In this document: positions 34,157-44,820 of the stretch, in pieces
Numbering within the stretch: the first letter of the stretch is position 1
Layout: the number at the start of each line of letters is the position of its first letter
DNA from: Strongylocentrotus purpuratus
Taxonomy: Eukaryota > Echinodermata > Echinoidea > Camarodonta > Strongylocentrotidae
Direction of reading: 5' to 3'
Assembly (NCBI RefSeq): GCF_000002235.5
Contig: NW_022145613.1
Coordinates: 10,664,429-10,728,428, forward strand
DNA: 64,000 bases
Translations under genes and position numbers: made by a program
The notes under the pieces: generated by a model
Told to the model about the DNA's origin: nothing
Databases searched by the model: none
The model's input: only the letters and a program-made list of their open reading frames with translations

Positions 34157-37100
34157 CTGAAAGAAGCAAATAATATCAAGGGTTTACATGAAGCTTAATC
34201 AACTACTTTAACAATATGAAAGTATACTACAGTGAAACTTGTATGTAAAGACATCTCAAGGGTGACTATAAAAGTGGTCTTTATGTACAGGTTCTTTTAG
34301 TACATTTTTCAATGAGAAACACTATTCAAGTGAAATTAAAAAAGTGGTCCCAGTAGGCAGGTGGTGTTTCTATACATATGATTATTATAAAGGCAGGTTT
34401 GCATGTATTTATGACATCTTAAGTTAACTTATGAGTTTCAAGATATCAGGAGGGAGAATAGACAGAGATAGAGGTAGATAGAGAGAGAGAGAGAGAGAGA
34501 CATGGGTCTGACGGAGAAAGGAATTATGTATCTAGAGAAATTGAGGGAGAGAGAGAGATATACAGTTAGACCAGGGATATGTGAGTATCCCTGGTTAGAC
34601 GCTTTGTTTTCCGTATTTCTTACTGAGGAATTGTCTCTTGTCGTTTTCCTCAAATTCATCAAACACCTTCCAGAACATCTTGATGACCTTGTGGTCCTCG
34701 CAGTAGGGATCTAAGTAATAGACACTCTGCAGGGTAATCGATAAGTACATGAAACGTTTAGTTGTCGGTATGAAAATAGGTACCTTATATCGGTGTCAAC
34801 TGATAGTTGACCGGAAATTCGGAAACGTAATGGGTACAAGTACATAAAACGTATTTACTACTGTATATGATGGTAGGTACCGGTTTACCATATTTATTAA
34901 TCAAATATGTACCGGTATACGGGTATGAGTAACAATAGGTACCGAACAACCTGCAAGGTAATGGGGTACATACATGAAACGTTTACTTGCTGTCCCATAT
35001 AATAATAGCGTAGTTACAAGTAGCACGGGGATGGTAAATTCCCATCATCAATATGAGGGCATTTAAAGAGCAATCCTGTCTTTGTTTAGGGGATATTTCT
35101 ACTACGACATTCTTACAAAAATGCCAAAGAGGATTGAGAAAACTCACAAATAACTTTTCATCTTTACAGGAACTCAGCCGTCGCTTTAAAAAACAACCAT
35201 TGCAAAGTCTTACCAATCTGAAAGCGTTCCAGTCCAATTCTTCACCCAGGATGACGTCTCTCAGATCTTCTGCTTTGAAGATAGTCTTCATGAGAGGTGT
35301 CATGGAGGCTAGTCTGTTGAATCCTTTGGTAAAGGCCGCAAGCTGAGGAATGGCTAACCGCTTGGTCATCTTTTCCTTGATGTACAGTTCCCTATTACAC
35401 CGAAAAACGAAATGAATATATACAATCCGGCAAAAGTGCCATTCATAACGTTTTCGCTTTTGACATACCGTCCAAAACATGGGATAGGGCATATAGAAAT
35501 ATTACAACTACTAAAGGACCCCCTGAATTCGACTCAGTATACCTAGTAAATTTTGATTTTTGTCATCAGCAAGAACATAAACAATGCATGGACATCAGAT
35601 TGTGTGATGCATGCTCTACTAGTATGACAATTGTTCTAGACAGCTGTCAGTATTCTACTGATTCGTAATAGTATTCATAACTTCAACTCTCTACCAAAGA
35701 CTTGGCTAACCTTCAATATAACATAACAAATCTAATTGCAACCCTAACCCCAAACTTGTTACTGGAAAATATGGAGGATCACCCACGTTTTAATCGAGAA
35801 GCACTCGTTGTTTTTTTTAATAAAGGTTCGTTATACCTATAGGTTAACAATTCCTAAGAGATTTATCATTCCTAAGCACAAATTTTTCACCATACAAGGA
35901 GGCTCATAATTCCAGGGAGGTAGGTGCTTCTCTGATAATTCCTTACATTTTTTAGCGTACGGCTATTCGGAATGTTCGTTGTTTCAAAGGTTCATTGTTC
36001 CGTGAAAAAAGCGATACATTGTTCTATATTTTATTTATGAAGCTTGGGAATTATATATAAACCCTATTCCATTTTCGGAATTACCAACCTTATGAATTAT
36101 GAACCTTCGAGGTATTACAATTTCGGAATCACTTTAAATCTCGGACTTACAAATTCTCCTTCGTGACGGGGACATTCTCGTCCCCTGGCCGGAGTTCTTC
36201 GAAGTCCAAATCCAGGGCTTCCACGTTCTCCGCCTCTATTTCACGAAGCTGTTTAACAAACCCTTGGTCCATTTTCTCTAGATCAATAGCTTCAGGGTCT
36301 CTATCGAGAGATTAATTATTTCATTGTAAAATATAGGGTGCAAAAGTAAGATCGAAGTTATTATGTTATATTTGTTCTTTCATTTTTGTTGTAAATGTTT
36401 TTTTAAGTAAAAGCTAACCCAATATTAGGGAAAATGTGTCCCCAAATTTGGTAAAAATTTGTTTTAGAGAGTATCATCCGGATTTATCCAGTTTCATCTG
36501 TCTGCGACCGGTTCATACCTGTTTGAAAGCAGCTTCTCGTAGAGCTGCTCAGGGAAAGGCACGGTAGTAACAGCTTCGTTGAAGATTAAGAGAGCAAAGA
36601 GGAGACCGATCTTCTCCAAGGTGCTATAATCCAGATACTCCTGCAAGAATACAACGATGACAAATTCTATTTAAACCAGTGGATTAATTGTGAAACAAAT
36701 TTTAGTGGACACGAATGAAGAAGAGGTAGGAGAAGAAGAAAAACAAGAAGGAAAAAAAAGAAGAAGAACAAAAAGAAGAAGAGAAAGAAGAAGAAGAGGG
36801 AGAAGGAAAAGAAGAAAGAAAAAAGAGGAAGAAAGAAGAACAAGAGGAAAAGTAGAAGAGGAGAGGAAGAATTAGAAAGAGAAGGATGAGGAGGAGAAGA
36901 AAAATAAGAAGAAGAAGAAGAAGAAGAAGAAAACGAAGAAGACGAAGAACGTTTCTGAAATTTAGAGAGAGTCTCCTTTCTAGCTGCAATGTTGTATCCG
37001 CTGTGAGTATATCTAGTAGTTCTATATACTCATAATTATTATGAGCTGTTCTATAAGTTACAGTTGAATTCAACTATATATGCATTGGATGTAAACAAAA

Positions 37101-40100
37101 CTGCAAATGAATAACATCCGACTTAGTTATGTATATCTAATATTTAATCTAATATCGTATCGCTATAAAATGTAATGAGCATCGCGAAATGACTTCTTAA
37201 AAAGAAATACCTTGATTATTTTGTTATTGATTACTGGACTGTAATATTATTATGTTTTATTCTATGCTTTCTTAGAGTAAGGAATACTTACAAGAATTAA
37301 GATGCAGGAAAAGGGTTGTACGAGCCCGGTGTACAATACGTGTTCCGGCGCCAACTGCTCCGCGATCATCATTTTTACACTAAGCGAGCTCTGAACTTCA
37401 ATCAGCACCAAACACTAAACGTAACCTTAATCCCAACCCTTAACATAACCTAAAACACAATTTCAGTCCTATACCTGACACAATATAACGCGATAAGAAA
37501 CTTCTGAGATAGCATTTTTACAACTGACCCCAACTATCCACAGGTCCTTTCAACATGGAGAAGTCCCACTTTTTACATTTTTAGAAAAATCACTGCCAAA
37601 GTGATAAAGATGCTACGTGAATATCTTTTGGTTTTGTCTCGAAAAGAAACACCTCCCCCTGTTTTCCATAGAATGTACCGTTGATGAATAAATGAGTAAT
37701 GATTACTTTCATGAGCAAATATCCAGTATTCGTCTGTTTGTGTGTTGTTTGTTTTTATGCGAGGAGGGGGGGGGGTTGTTATGTTTTTGTATTTGATTTT
37801 TGTACAAATGCCCATTCGCAGATAGAAACTCGGAAGTGGCTTATTGGAACCTTAAGACTAACACCATATCCCTGACCAAATAGAGCCCTGAGTCAAACGT
37901 CGCAGGAGCATTAGTTAGGGTATCGAGAAAAAAAGTAAGATATTTTAAATTTCCATACCGGGTTGAACCACACGTTTGAAGAAACAGCATGATCATCGAT
38001 CTTCCGAAATATGTGAAGGTCTGGGTCCAACAAGGCGGAGAACAGACAATGAAAGAATTCCTGCAGAAATATAATCGAAGCATAATTATTGTAATTCAGT
38101 TTAAATAATTATGGGCTAATTCTATTAAAACTTTCATCAGTCCCAAAGTGGAAAGACAGATTTTTATGTCAATTTATATTCAAAACTCTACAATACATGG
38201 TGACGTACTATCAGACATTAATGTCAAAAGATCTTTTATTTGCCCTTATACTTTAATAACAGCATTCAGGGGTATTTTTTTTTATTTCATAGATGCTTTC
38301 GTTTGTTCATGGTATGGATATATGGTACCCATACCTTGCTCTACTTTTATATTTTTCTTTCTTCAACATGTTTAGTCTGGAGTACTTCAAATCATGCTTC
38401 GAACTTTCCTATTTTGTTTTCTTCTTCTTTTATTTTCTTTGTGATAATTCCAAGTGGTATGTACGCTTCACATTTCCTGTCTTATAACACTGCTCATTCA
38501 CGTGGGACCTTTGTTGCGCGCAGTTGCTATTCATGTTCATTTTAGAAAGAAACCTGCATGGCGTATTTATTTTGTTTCAGGGGTTTACCGACACTAATCT
38601 GAAAGAATCTTAAAGGCCTGTTCAGATATGGCGCGGTGAATAGTCGAATATAAAAATCGCGGCGGTTTTTTTTTTTGTTGTTGTTGTTATAAATGTACAT
38701 GAATGGCAACTGCGCGCAACAAAAGACTTGGGCGTATTCACTGATCTATGTGATAATATAAAATACAAAAAATTTAAACGTATTACACTTTACGTTATCC
38801 TAAAGACACCCGCCGTGGTTTTGCCGCATCATATCTGAAAGAGGCTTAAATGTTCACCGTGTTCATGTTATATGAAGGACTTTTAGAATTGCACGTCGAC
38901 ATAGTGGACTGCCACGTGTGACGTCCATAAAATGACGTCACACGTAGCAGTCCACTATGTCGACGTGCAAATCTAAAAGTCCATGTTTACCTTACTGGGG
39001 CCACCAACATCTATCGCATACTCCCCTTCAAAGTTTACTTTCAAAGGTTTGAGCCAGACGGAGTTTGAATCCGAATCGTCCCAGTATTTCTCGACATTTT
39101 CCAGCGCCGACTGCACGATATTATCTCGCTCCACTTGGAACTGAAGATAATATGTTGGAATGATGGGTAACTGAGCTTGTCCCCGGCACATATCGTCTCA
39201 TAGATATGTCGCCTGATAGCGTTCTCTTCTGAATTCAACATTTCTCGGTCCTGTATCACAAGCACACAAACGAAACCCACAAAAGTAAACATACGATAAA
39301 CAGACAAACAAACAACAAATACAAACAAACAACACAAATGATAAAACGAATTAAAAGCATGAAAATATTCATAAAAGCAAATCCATCACAAAAGGAAGAA
39401 ACATAGCATAACAACAAAAAATATATTAGCATATAAAAAAAATGAAAACCTATATGTATAAGCAAATTAAAAATATAAAAAAATTCTTGTAATGATCGAC
39501 AATTGACTTTCGTCGCATGTTTAATTTGTATGATATTCTCAAATTGCCGAAATGTATAGTAAGCACAATCTCTCACCTTGATCAGACCAGCTTCAAGAGA
39601 CACGTACTTCCATTTTGTTCTGACGTTGAGTAGAAAAGGTACGTCAACAAACGTGAAGGCCTATTTATTTTAAAAGAATGCATAAAATTAAAATGCAAAC
39701 CACTCTCTCTTTGTATAAAGCAGAAGGTTCAACGCAACGGCAAAAACTTACTAAACGTGCTAAAACCTTTTTATTTATACGTGATACGACATTACAGTCA
39801 TATCTTCTACTATCTCTGTGGAAAAAGGCCCGTTGTGATGCAATCGGAAAAGGTGGATAATGTGGCATATAATTTGTGCATGTAGGTATGAGGGGGTTGT
39901 GTGTCCGGACGCTTAACAAAAATAAAGCCGCTAACTTTCCCTTTGGATTTAACGAAATGAATGCATCAATTAGCTCTAACCATCATACATATTTGTCCTT
40001 AATAATATTGTCTACCATAAGATTTTTGAAATATTGCGTGTGCACAACCTGTCTGGACACACAAGGTCTGGATATAATACATAGCACACGCCAAAATATG

Positions 40101-43100
40101 AACAATTTACCAAGTCTCGCTGAATGTCACATCCTCTGCACACAGAAATGGAAATTACGGGACTGCACACATTTGTGTTGGTCCATATTGTTTTAATAGC
40201 TACTACTTGTCATATTTAGGATAAGAAAAATCCTTTTCAGGGTATATATTCTTTTGTGATGTTATCCCAAACCTAAACCAAACAACAACAAAAAGCTAAC
40301 ACATACTTTTGACATTGACCAGTAGTCAAGCTTCTCTTTAAAAAAAGTGGAGTGATTCTAACCTTGGATCCGGACGTGGTATTCCGGGCGTACTGGTGTA
40401 GGTCACCGGTAAATGTGGACTAGATTCCAGGCCTTGGAGCCAGAACAAGCGACGAGACACCGGGTACCCATTTTTCTCATTGATCTTGTAAGAAATTGAA
40501 AAAAAGGAGGAGAAAATAATATGAAGCGAAGCTATTTTTTTACAAAATAAATTCAGAGTACAATGTTTAACGCAAATACGTCAGTAGAAGAATTGAGCTG
40601 TCTTTATCAATGTTGTCTTCTTTGCATCTAGCTTCTGAACCATTACAAGGAAAAGCAAAAAACTTGGTAACAGCTATAGTCATAGTGGCGTGGCCCATGG
40701 ACACGTGCTCCCCGAACCAAATGGCACAAAAAAGCGAAGGCAAAAGCGAATGAGTGAGAAAAAAGTGAGAGATTGAAGCAAACGTATGAGTAGATGGACC
40801 CTATGCACCGTTCGAATCACTCGACGCCATTGCTATTTCCCATTATATTTTCCCAGTAAGACCGCCCCACCCATTCCATGATCCGAGTGGCACCTCAATA
40901 GCTAGGCCCACGCTAAGACCCCGAATACGATCCCCCCCCCCCCCCCCCCATCCTCAAACTTCACTTTATCTATATTCTCGCAAAGTACCATCTTCGTTGA
41001 ACCGTATTCTACTAATTTATTTTTAAAATCAGATTTTGAACAAAAGCTGAAGCAAAGCATCGGATTGAAATGTTAGTGGAACATGGGCAGCGTGATACCC
41101 CCCCCCCCCCTAAAACTTCAACTAGTTTCAACAACCAAGGATTTTTTTTTTATCCATGATCATGAATTGGAATTCCATAATAGTAATGGCACACATTGAA
41201 ATCCATGACGGTAACTAACCTCATTCAATATCCGTAGTACCTCGACGTACAGGAGATTAATGTCGGACTCCGTGATCGACCATTCAAGCGTTGCATGAAA
41301 AGCCTTCACGAACACTGTCAAAAACTCCTGGTCCTCTGACAACATCCGTTCTGTACATAACCATAACATAGTCATTTGATTGCCGATCAGAAAAGGAATA
41401 AGCACAAACGAAAAGGTAGATTCCTTTGAGAAAACATGGCACGTCATAAAGGTGTCGAGGGTTACTAATCTTAGCATTGAATTAATTTTGTCACTGTTGT
41501 TTTCTTTGGTCATGTTGTGTCTGTCATCGCAAAAAAGAACAAATATATCGAAATCAAAATGCACGAGAAAACATACAGTGCCATTATAAAGTGTTGAAAG
41601 TTAACGTAATAAATCAGTTGAAAAAGGTAAATGCAATATTATGCAAAATCATGGCTTCTCGATCATAAAATCGGATAATATATCAACATATAAATTGGTA
41701 GCAAACAGGTTTTTGTCTTTTTGTGTCGCCATCCCCTTATTTCAAACCTGCATGTTCCCTTTAAAGATAATAGTCAGGTGGAATGCTACTCAACTCGTTA
41801 TAGAGCCAGTAGGGCACCAAAAAAAGGAGCAAAACTCTCAATCTTTTTAAAATTAATATAAACAATTTCTGTTAAATAAGTATAATAATCAATATTAATA
41901 GCATGGGCAAGTTTGACACTTTTTTTTTACTCTGATCGTACATGATAGTATGTTTTAGTATGTCTTTTGTTTTTTGTTTTGTTCTTTTGTTTTTGTTTCT
42001 TTTTTCCCCTTTATGTGTGATATTAGGGGTAGGCTTTCATATAAGGAATCCCTCCTTTCTGCCTATCCCAAATGCTCTTATAAATTGCCATTGTAATTTG
42101 TTATCACTTTCTTATTTTTTTATAATGCCTTTATGTATTTGTATGTTTTAAATGTTTTTATGAAGAGTGTTGAATAAACTTTGAATTGAATTGAATTGAA
42201 TTAATAAACCACAATTCATATAATAGATTACCTAGTGACTGGAAAAGGGGATCGGAGCTGTTCTTCAGATTGATAAGGGTAATCCCCGTTAACTCAAGAT
42301 CATTACGATATGTTTTGTCATCTGGCCTCATAGGTTGAAGTTGTTCCATGAGCGAGGTCTTGAGGGTGACCTTGCCATTTGGCGTCTCAAAGATCAATTG
42401 ACTCCAGCACGTTCTAACCTGGTGAAGTGCCTTCGTCATCTAAGATGGAAGAAATTCACGAAAACGCAAATTGAAATATTTTGTATTAGTAGTATTATCA
42501 TCTTTTTTATTATGTAATTATTTATCTAAAGTGATGATTGGTACTACAGAATGGAAGAATAGCAACTAGAATAGAATCAAGTATAGGTCGGTATTAAAAC
42601 GATCGGACATTTACGTTAGGTCGACGTTCATAATCCGACCAAATAATGACATCTCAAATACTGACGCAGGGCCGACATCGCGCCAATGTAAAAGAAAACC
42701 CAGTAAAACCGAGTATTTCGGTAAATAATCGGGAAAATGACATCGCACCGACGTCATAAATCCGACCAAATTGTGACATCACAAAGCTGATGCCAATTGT
42801 CAGAAAATGGTAAGAATCATGACGTTGATGGGCCAAAGTAATTTTCTGACCTAATATTACATCTTTATAAGTTGACGTCGGGCCGACATCGCATCAATGT
42901 ATGAACTAAGTTGGGAATAATAATAAGTAGTTCAGTAAATGGTCGGAAAACTACTTTGGCCGACGTCGTTTTTGCGATAACTCTTCTGAGCCCGGCCCCC
43001 CCCCCCCCACTCAGTGTTATTTAGGGTACGCATATGCTCGTACCCTCTTTTTGAAAGCACCCCCTATCTGAGAACTGCCAACATTTCCGAACCCCCCTTT

Positions 43101-44352
43101 CGCGGGCTTTTCGCGGGCTTTTCCTGCCTTGGAGACCCCCCTAAATCAGGAAAAATGTTCAATATACCCCCCTAAATTCGGAATAATTTCTCAGGAGTCC
43201 AAAGAGATGAGAAAAAAAAGAAAACACCCCCTTTTTAAAGAAATCTCCGGGTGAAAAGTCAAATACACCCCTTTTTTTTACAATTCTCGGGCCGGACTTT
43301 GTCGCACGAAAAGTACCCCTTTACCGGACATTTTGGCAACACGCATGCGGTCATTCCGACCTCTGAGTGGGGGGGCCGGGCTTCTGAGCTATATAAAATT
43401 AGGTCGATATCGGAAAAATACCTCATAAAATGAGAGAGAGAGAGGGAGAGAGAGAGAGAGAAAGAGGGGGTGGGAACGGCGTATGCAGGGGGTTGAGAGA
43501 GGGGCAATTGAAGGCCTCAAAATGAAGTTATGATCTCTAACAATTATTTTATTTAATAAGTGTATTACGAATATAATATATACTAGCTTGTTTGCATGGT
43601 CTAATACATAGCCTACCTCCTGTAATCCGTGGTCATCCGACGTTGAAACAGCTCCGTTGTCCGTTCTTTCATTCTCAATGGCTGTAGAACTATAAATGGC
43701 GGAATGATAAGTATATTCAAAAGGCACTATAATGTACAAATATGTATTTCTTTTGAGGAAGGAAAAAAATAACGGGTAGGGAGTACTATTTTTTTTTTTT
43801 TTTTTTTTTTTTTTGGGGGGGGGCCATCGAAAATTTGAAAAAAACGCACCCCCTCCCCCTTGAGCGCCAGGGGGGGGGGGGGCATCTCCAAAAAAGGTTA
43901 AATTAACGTGTTTTTACACGTTTTTTTTTCCCAGGAGGGGGGGGGGGGGGCGGGCCCCCCGGGCCCGCCCCCCCCCCCCCCCCCCCCCGGCTCCGCTACT
44001 GCCATACATTAATGCTATTAGTATCATTCTCATTATTTAATATAGTTATCATTGATATTATTATCATTAACATTATTACTTCAATCATTATTATCATTAT
44101 CATTATCATCATTATTATTACTGATATCTTATTGTTTATGACTTCATGAATACCGTTTTTTCACGTTCTGTTTGTCTAACCCTCAATATTTCACAATGTA
44201 TCCCCTGAAGCTACTTACCTAGTAGAAGTACTGAAGAGTTTGAAGAGCGCAACGGGATTAAACCAACTCATGAGACCGTTCTCTTCGGCACAAGTAGAAT
44301 CATTTCGATGATCGTCGGAAATGGTTGAAACATCTCGGATACCCTCTGCCAT
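33798..44352 (-). CDS. HECT-type E3 ubiquitin ligase, HERC-like without RCC1 repeats
   Basis: Thirteen exons on the minus strand encode about 661 residues. Ubiquitin ligases of this class take ubiquitin from an E2 onto a catalytic Cys and pass it to a substrate. Seen here: an N-terminal region of about 300 residues without a recognised domain, then a full HECT domain. HECT blocks include YLQFQVERDNIVQSALENV, LKVNFEGEYAIDVGGPSKEF, IGLLFALLIFNEAVTTVPFP and MFWKVFDEFEENDKRQFL. The C lobe has LMPEVMTCKDFLSMDLPEY with the catalytic Cys near residue 593. Order and wording resemble HERC3/HERC4, and the residues before HECT also align by eye with HERC4. No RCC1 repeats fit in the window. An in-frame TAG lies four codons before the ATG. 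All joins are in phase except exon 7. Confidence 0.85.
34230..34400. repeat. Tc1/pogo-like MITE family C copy
   Basis: Contains AGTGGTCTTTATGTACAGG, TTTTAGTACATTTTTCAATG and AAGGCAGGTTT, matching the copies at 55280-55452 and 63035-63192. The ends (CAGTGAAACTT here) relate to CAGTCAAACCTGC. In the last HECT intron. Confidence 0.65.
34480..34502. repeat. (GA)n microsatellite
   Basis: AGAGAG tract in the last HECT intron, with further GAGAGA at 34545. Confidence 0.85.
34624..34726 (-). CDS. HECT gene exon 12
   Basis: Reads SVYYLDPYCEDHKVIKMFWK, VFDEFEENDKRQFL. Matches HECT Y-x-x-x-H-x-x-I-x-x-F-W-x-x-F. Donor at 34618-34623, phase 1. Confidence 0.88.
34727..34985. repeat. Threefold imperfect tandem repeat of about 110 bp
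   Basis: The phrase GTAATNGG-TACAT-AAACGTTTA recurs at about 34733, 34831 and 34955, and GGTACC/ACCGGT words between. The array starts at the acceptor side of exon 12. Confidence 0.5.
35214..35391 (-). CDS. HECT gene exon 11
   Basis: Reads ELYIKEKMTKRLAIPQLAAF, TKGFNRLASMTPLMKTIFKA, EDLRDVILGEELDWNAFRL. Matches HECT F-x-x-G-F then F-x-x-x-E-L-x-x-x-I-x-G, where E2 contact and interlobe hinge lie. Confidence 0.85.
36151..36300 (-). CDS. HECT gene exon 10
   Basis: Reads DPEAIDLEKMDQGFVKQLRE, EALDLDFEELRPGDENVPVT, KEN. Matches HECT L-x-L-x-F then G-x-x-x-x-V-T-x-x-N. Confidence 0.85.
36519..36640 (-). CDS. HECT gene exon 9
   Basis: Reads EYLDYSTLEKIGLLFALLIF, NEAVTTVPFPEQLYEKLLSN: the HECT N-lobe helix pattern G-x-L-x-A-L-x-I-x-N followed by P-F-P-x-x-L-Y-x-K-L-L. 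Confidence 0.88.
36715..36955. repeat. (GAA)n-like polypurine tract, about 240 bp
   Basis: Almost pure purine on the plus strand, pyrimidine in the HECT transcript sense. It yields long Arg/Lys/Glu-rich or Leu/Phe/Ser-rich frames that are not genes. It lies in the intron just upstream (in transcript order) of exon 9. Confidence 0.9.
37310..37480. repeat. Dispersed repeat family D copy
   Basis: GTGTACAATACGTGTTCCGG, then ACTTCAATC and CCTTAATCCCAACCCTTAAC. The copy at 57010-57180 has the same order (GTTTGTACAACACATGCTCC, CTTCAACTCTCTATTACAC, GTAATCCTAACCC). Not an exon although a short frame is open. Confidence 0.55.
37505..37745 (-). repeat. MITE family B fragment
   Basis: GACCCCAACTATCCACAGG, ATGGAGAAGTCCCACTTTT and ATAGAATGTACCGTTGATG, orientation as at 56505. 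Confidence 0.65.
37959..38060 (-). CDS. HECT gene exon 8
   Basis: Reads EFFHCLFSALLDPDLHIFRK, IDDHAVSSNVWFNP. Matches the HECT block E-F-F-x-L-L then L-x-W-F-N. Phase 0 both sides. Confidence 0.85.
38877..38982. repeat. 106-bp near-perfect foldback
   Basis: Arms of about 49 bp: GGACTTTTAGA(A)TTGCACGTCGACATAGT and the inverse, around an 8-nt loop (CATAAAAT). It ends 8 bp from the donor side of HECT exon 7 (38991). Arms contain GACGTC and CACGTC words. Confidence 0.8.
38991..39250 (-). CDS. HECT gene exon 7, start of HECT domain, phase break
   Basis: The 5' part reads DREMLNSEENAIRRHIYETI, CAGDKLSYPSFQH; the 3' part reads IPTYYLQFQVERDNIVQSAL, KPLKVNFEGEYAIDVGGPSK in a different frame. The exon is 260 nt where 261 (or 258) is needed. 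Explanations: a base miscalled in the assembly, a real allelic lesion, or use of an internal acceptor (CTCAG at about 39174), which restores phase but drops conserved-looking sequence. The 5' part aligns by eye to HERC4 too, so I favour a one-base error near 39140-39180. Confidence 0.7.
39577..39619 (-). CDS. HECT gene exon 6
   Basis: A 43-nt microexon reading TKWKYVSLEAGLIK. It aligns with the segment just before HECT in HERC4 (PFVFDAQAKT). Phase 2 in, 0 out. Confidence 0.7.
40363..40484 (-). CDS. HECT gene exon 5
   Basis: Reads INEKNGYPVSRRLFWLQGLE, then PHLPVTYTSTPGIPRPDP. The donor is AG|GTTAGA, a weak match. Phase 0 in, 2 out. Confidence 0.72.
41220..41350 (-). CDS. HECT gene exon 4
   Basis: Reads RMLSEDQEFLTVFVKAFHAT, LEWSITESDINLLYVEVLRI, LNE. 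Phase 1 in, 0 out. Confidence 0.75.
41940..42203 (+). mobile_element. LINE 3' tail
   Basis: AT-rich 3' UTR-like sequence closing with GAATAAACTTTGAATTGAAT and a TTGAA pentamer run, as at the 3' end of the LINE at 13735-14949. Within the HECT gene, antisense to it. Confidence 0.6.
42232..42439 (-). CDS. HECT gene exon 3
   Basis: Reads MTKALHQVRTCWSQLIFETP, LKTSLMEQLQPMRPDD and DLELTGITLINLKNSSDPLF. Helical, no domain recognised. Its Met could serve as an alternative start. A LINE tail ends about 30 bp from its donor. Confidence 0.75.
42590..42975. repeat. Degenerate tandem repeat with GCCGACATCGC units
   Basis: Phrases GGGCCGACATCGC, CCGACGTCATAAATCCGACC and TGACATC recur two or three times at about 130-bp spacing. 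Confidence 0.5.
42991..43380. repeat. 390-bp hAT-like MITE with 8-bp target duplication
   Basis: Inverted ends CCCGGCCCCCCCCACTCAG-like and CTGAGTGGGGGGGCCGGG, flanked by CTTCTGAG on both sides (42983-42990 and 43381-43388). An 8-bp duplication is the hAT hallmark. No coding capacity. In a HECT intron. Confidence 0.75.
43430..43470. repeat. (GA)n microsatellite
   Basis: GAGAGA tract right after the hAT-like element. Confidence 0.85.
43617..43689 (-). CDS. HECT gene exon 2
   Basis: 73 nt reading STAIENERTDNGAVSTSDD, then HGLQE. The acceptor must be TTTATAG at 43690-43691; the nearer CTACAG would give an early stop. Low complexity and acidic; support is phase and splice sites. Confidence 0.6.
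43785..44000. repeat. Homopolymer-rich repeat
   Basis: Runs of T, G and C up to about 27 bp with CCCCCGGGCCCGCCCCC in the middle. Likely an element with low-complexity arms. Base counts here are doubtful. Confidence 0.6.
44219..44352 (-). CDS. HECT gene exon 1
   Basis: ATG at 44352 reads MAEGIRDVSTISDDHRNDS, then SWFNPVALFKLFSTST, to a perfect AG|GTAAGT donor in phase 2. The in-frame TAG just upstream fixes this as the first Met unless an upstream exon splices in between them. Confidence 0.7.
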
Positions 44353-44820
44353 CGCCTCTTTCTAAATCTTACAAGGAGGCCTGAAAAGCACGCCAGGTGT
44401 CGAAGTTCAACAGGGTAATGTAATACTCCTCCAGTCCTTCGTCTACACGTTGTGAATACTAATATAATATGCAACCTGACATATGTAACATACATATGTA
44501 TCCGATAGGCATTCAGGTCTGTTTAGGCGTGATATGTCTTTGTTATGATCGATCGAATATGCTGCAGTAGAAAATAAACTCACAACCATACATATGTTCC
44601 ATATTTTGCACACAGTTAGTCTTTATGCACAGACTCCAGGTCGTTAAGTACTTCAACATAATTCGATAAATTCTTGAGACGAGCGGGAGTTAGCTCTGCG
44701 ATTTTGCAGGGCCAACTATATTATTTTAGGTGGGGCTAGCTCGCTTTCGTAAATTTGTTTGCCGAGCAGAAAGCGGGCTAAGTTTAGCCCAGTAATAGTC
44801 CAAGACCCCCTTTTGGCCCC

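Noticed and set aside
36690-37073. Arg/Lys/Glu-rich and Leu/Phe/Ser-rich frames
   Set aside because: Translations of a polypurine tract in a HECT intron.
37290-37375. Extra HECT exon reading QLAPEHVLY
   Set aside because: HECT exons 8 and 9 join in phase without it, and the same sequence recurs as a dispersed repeat at 57010.
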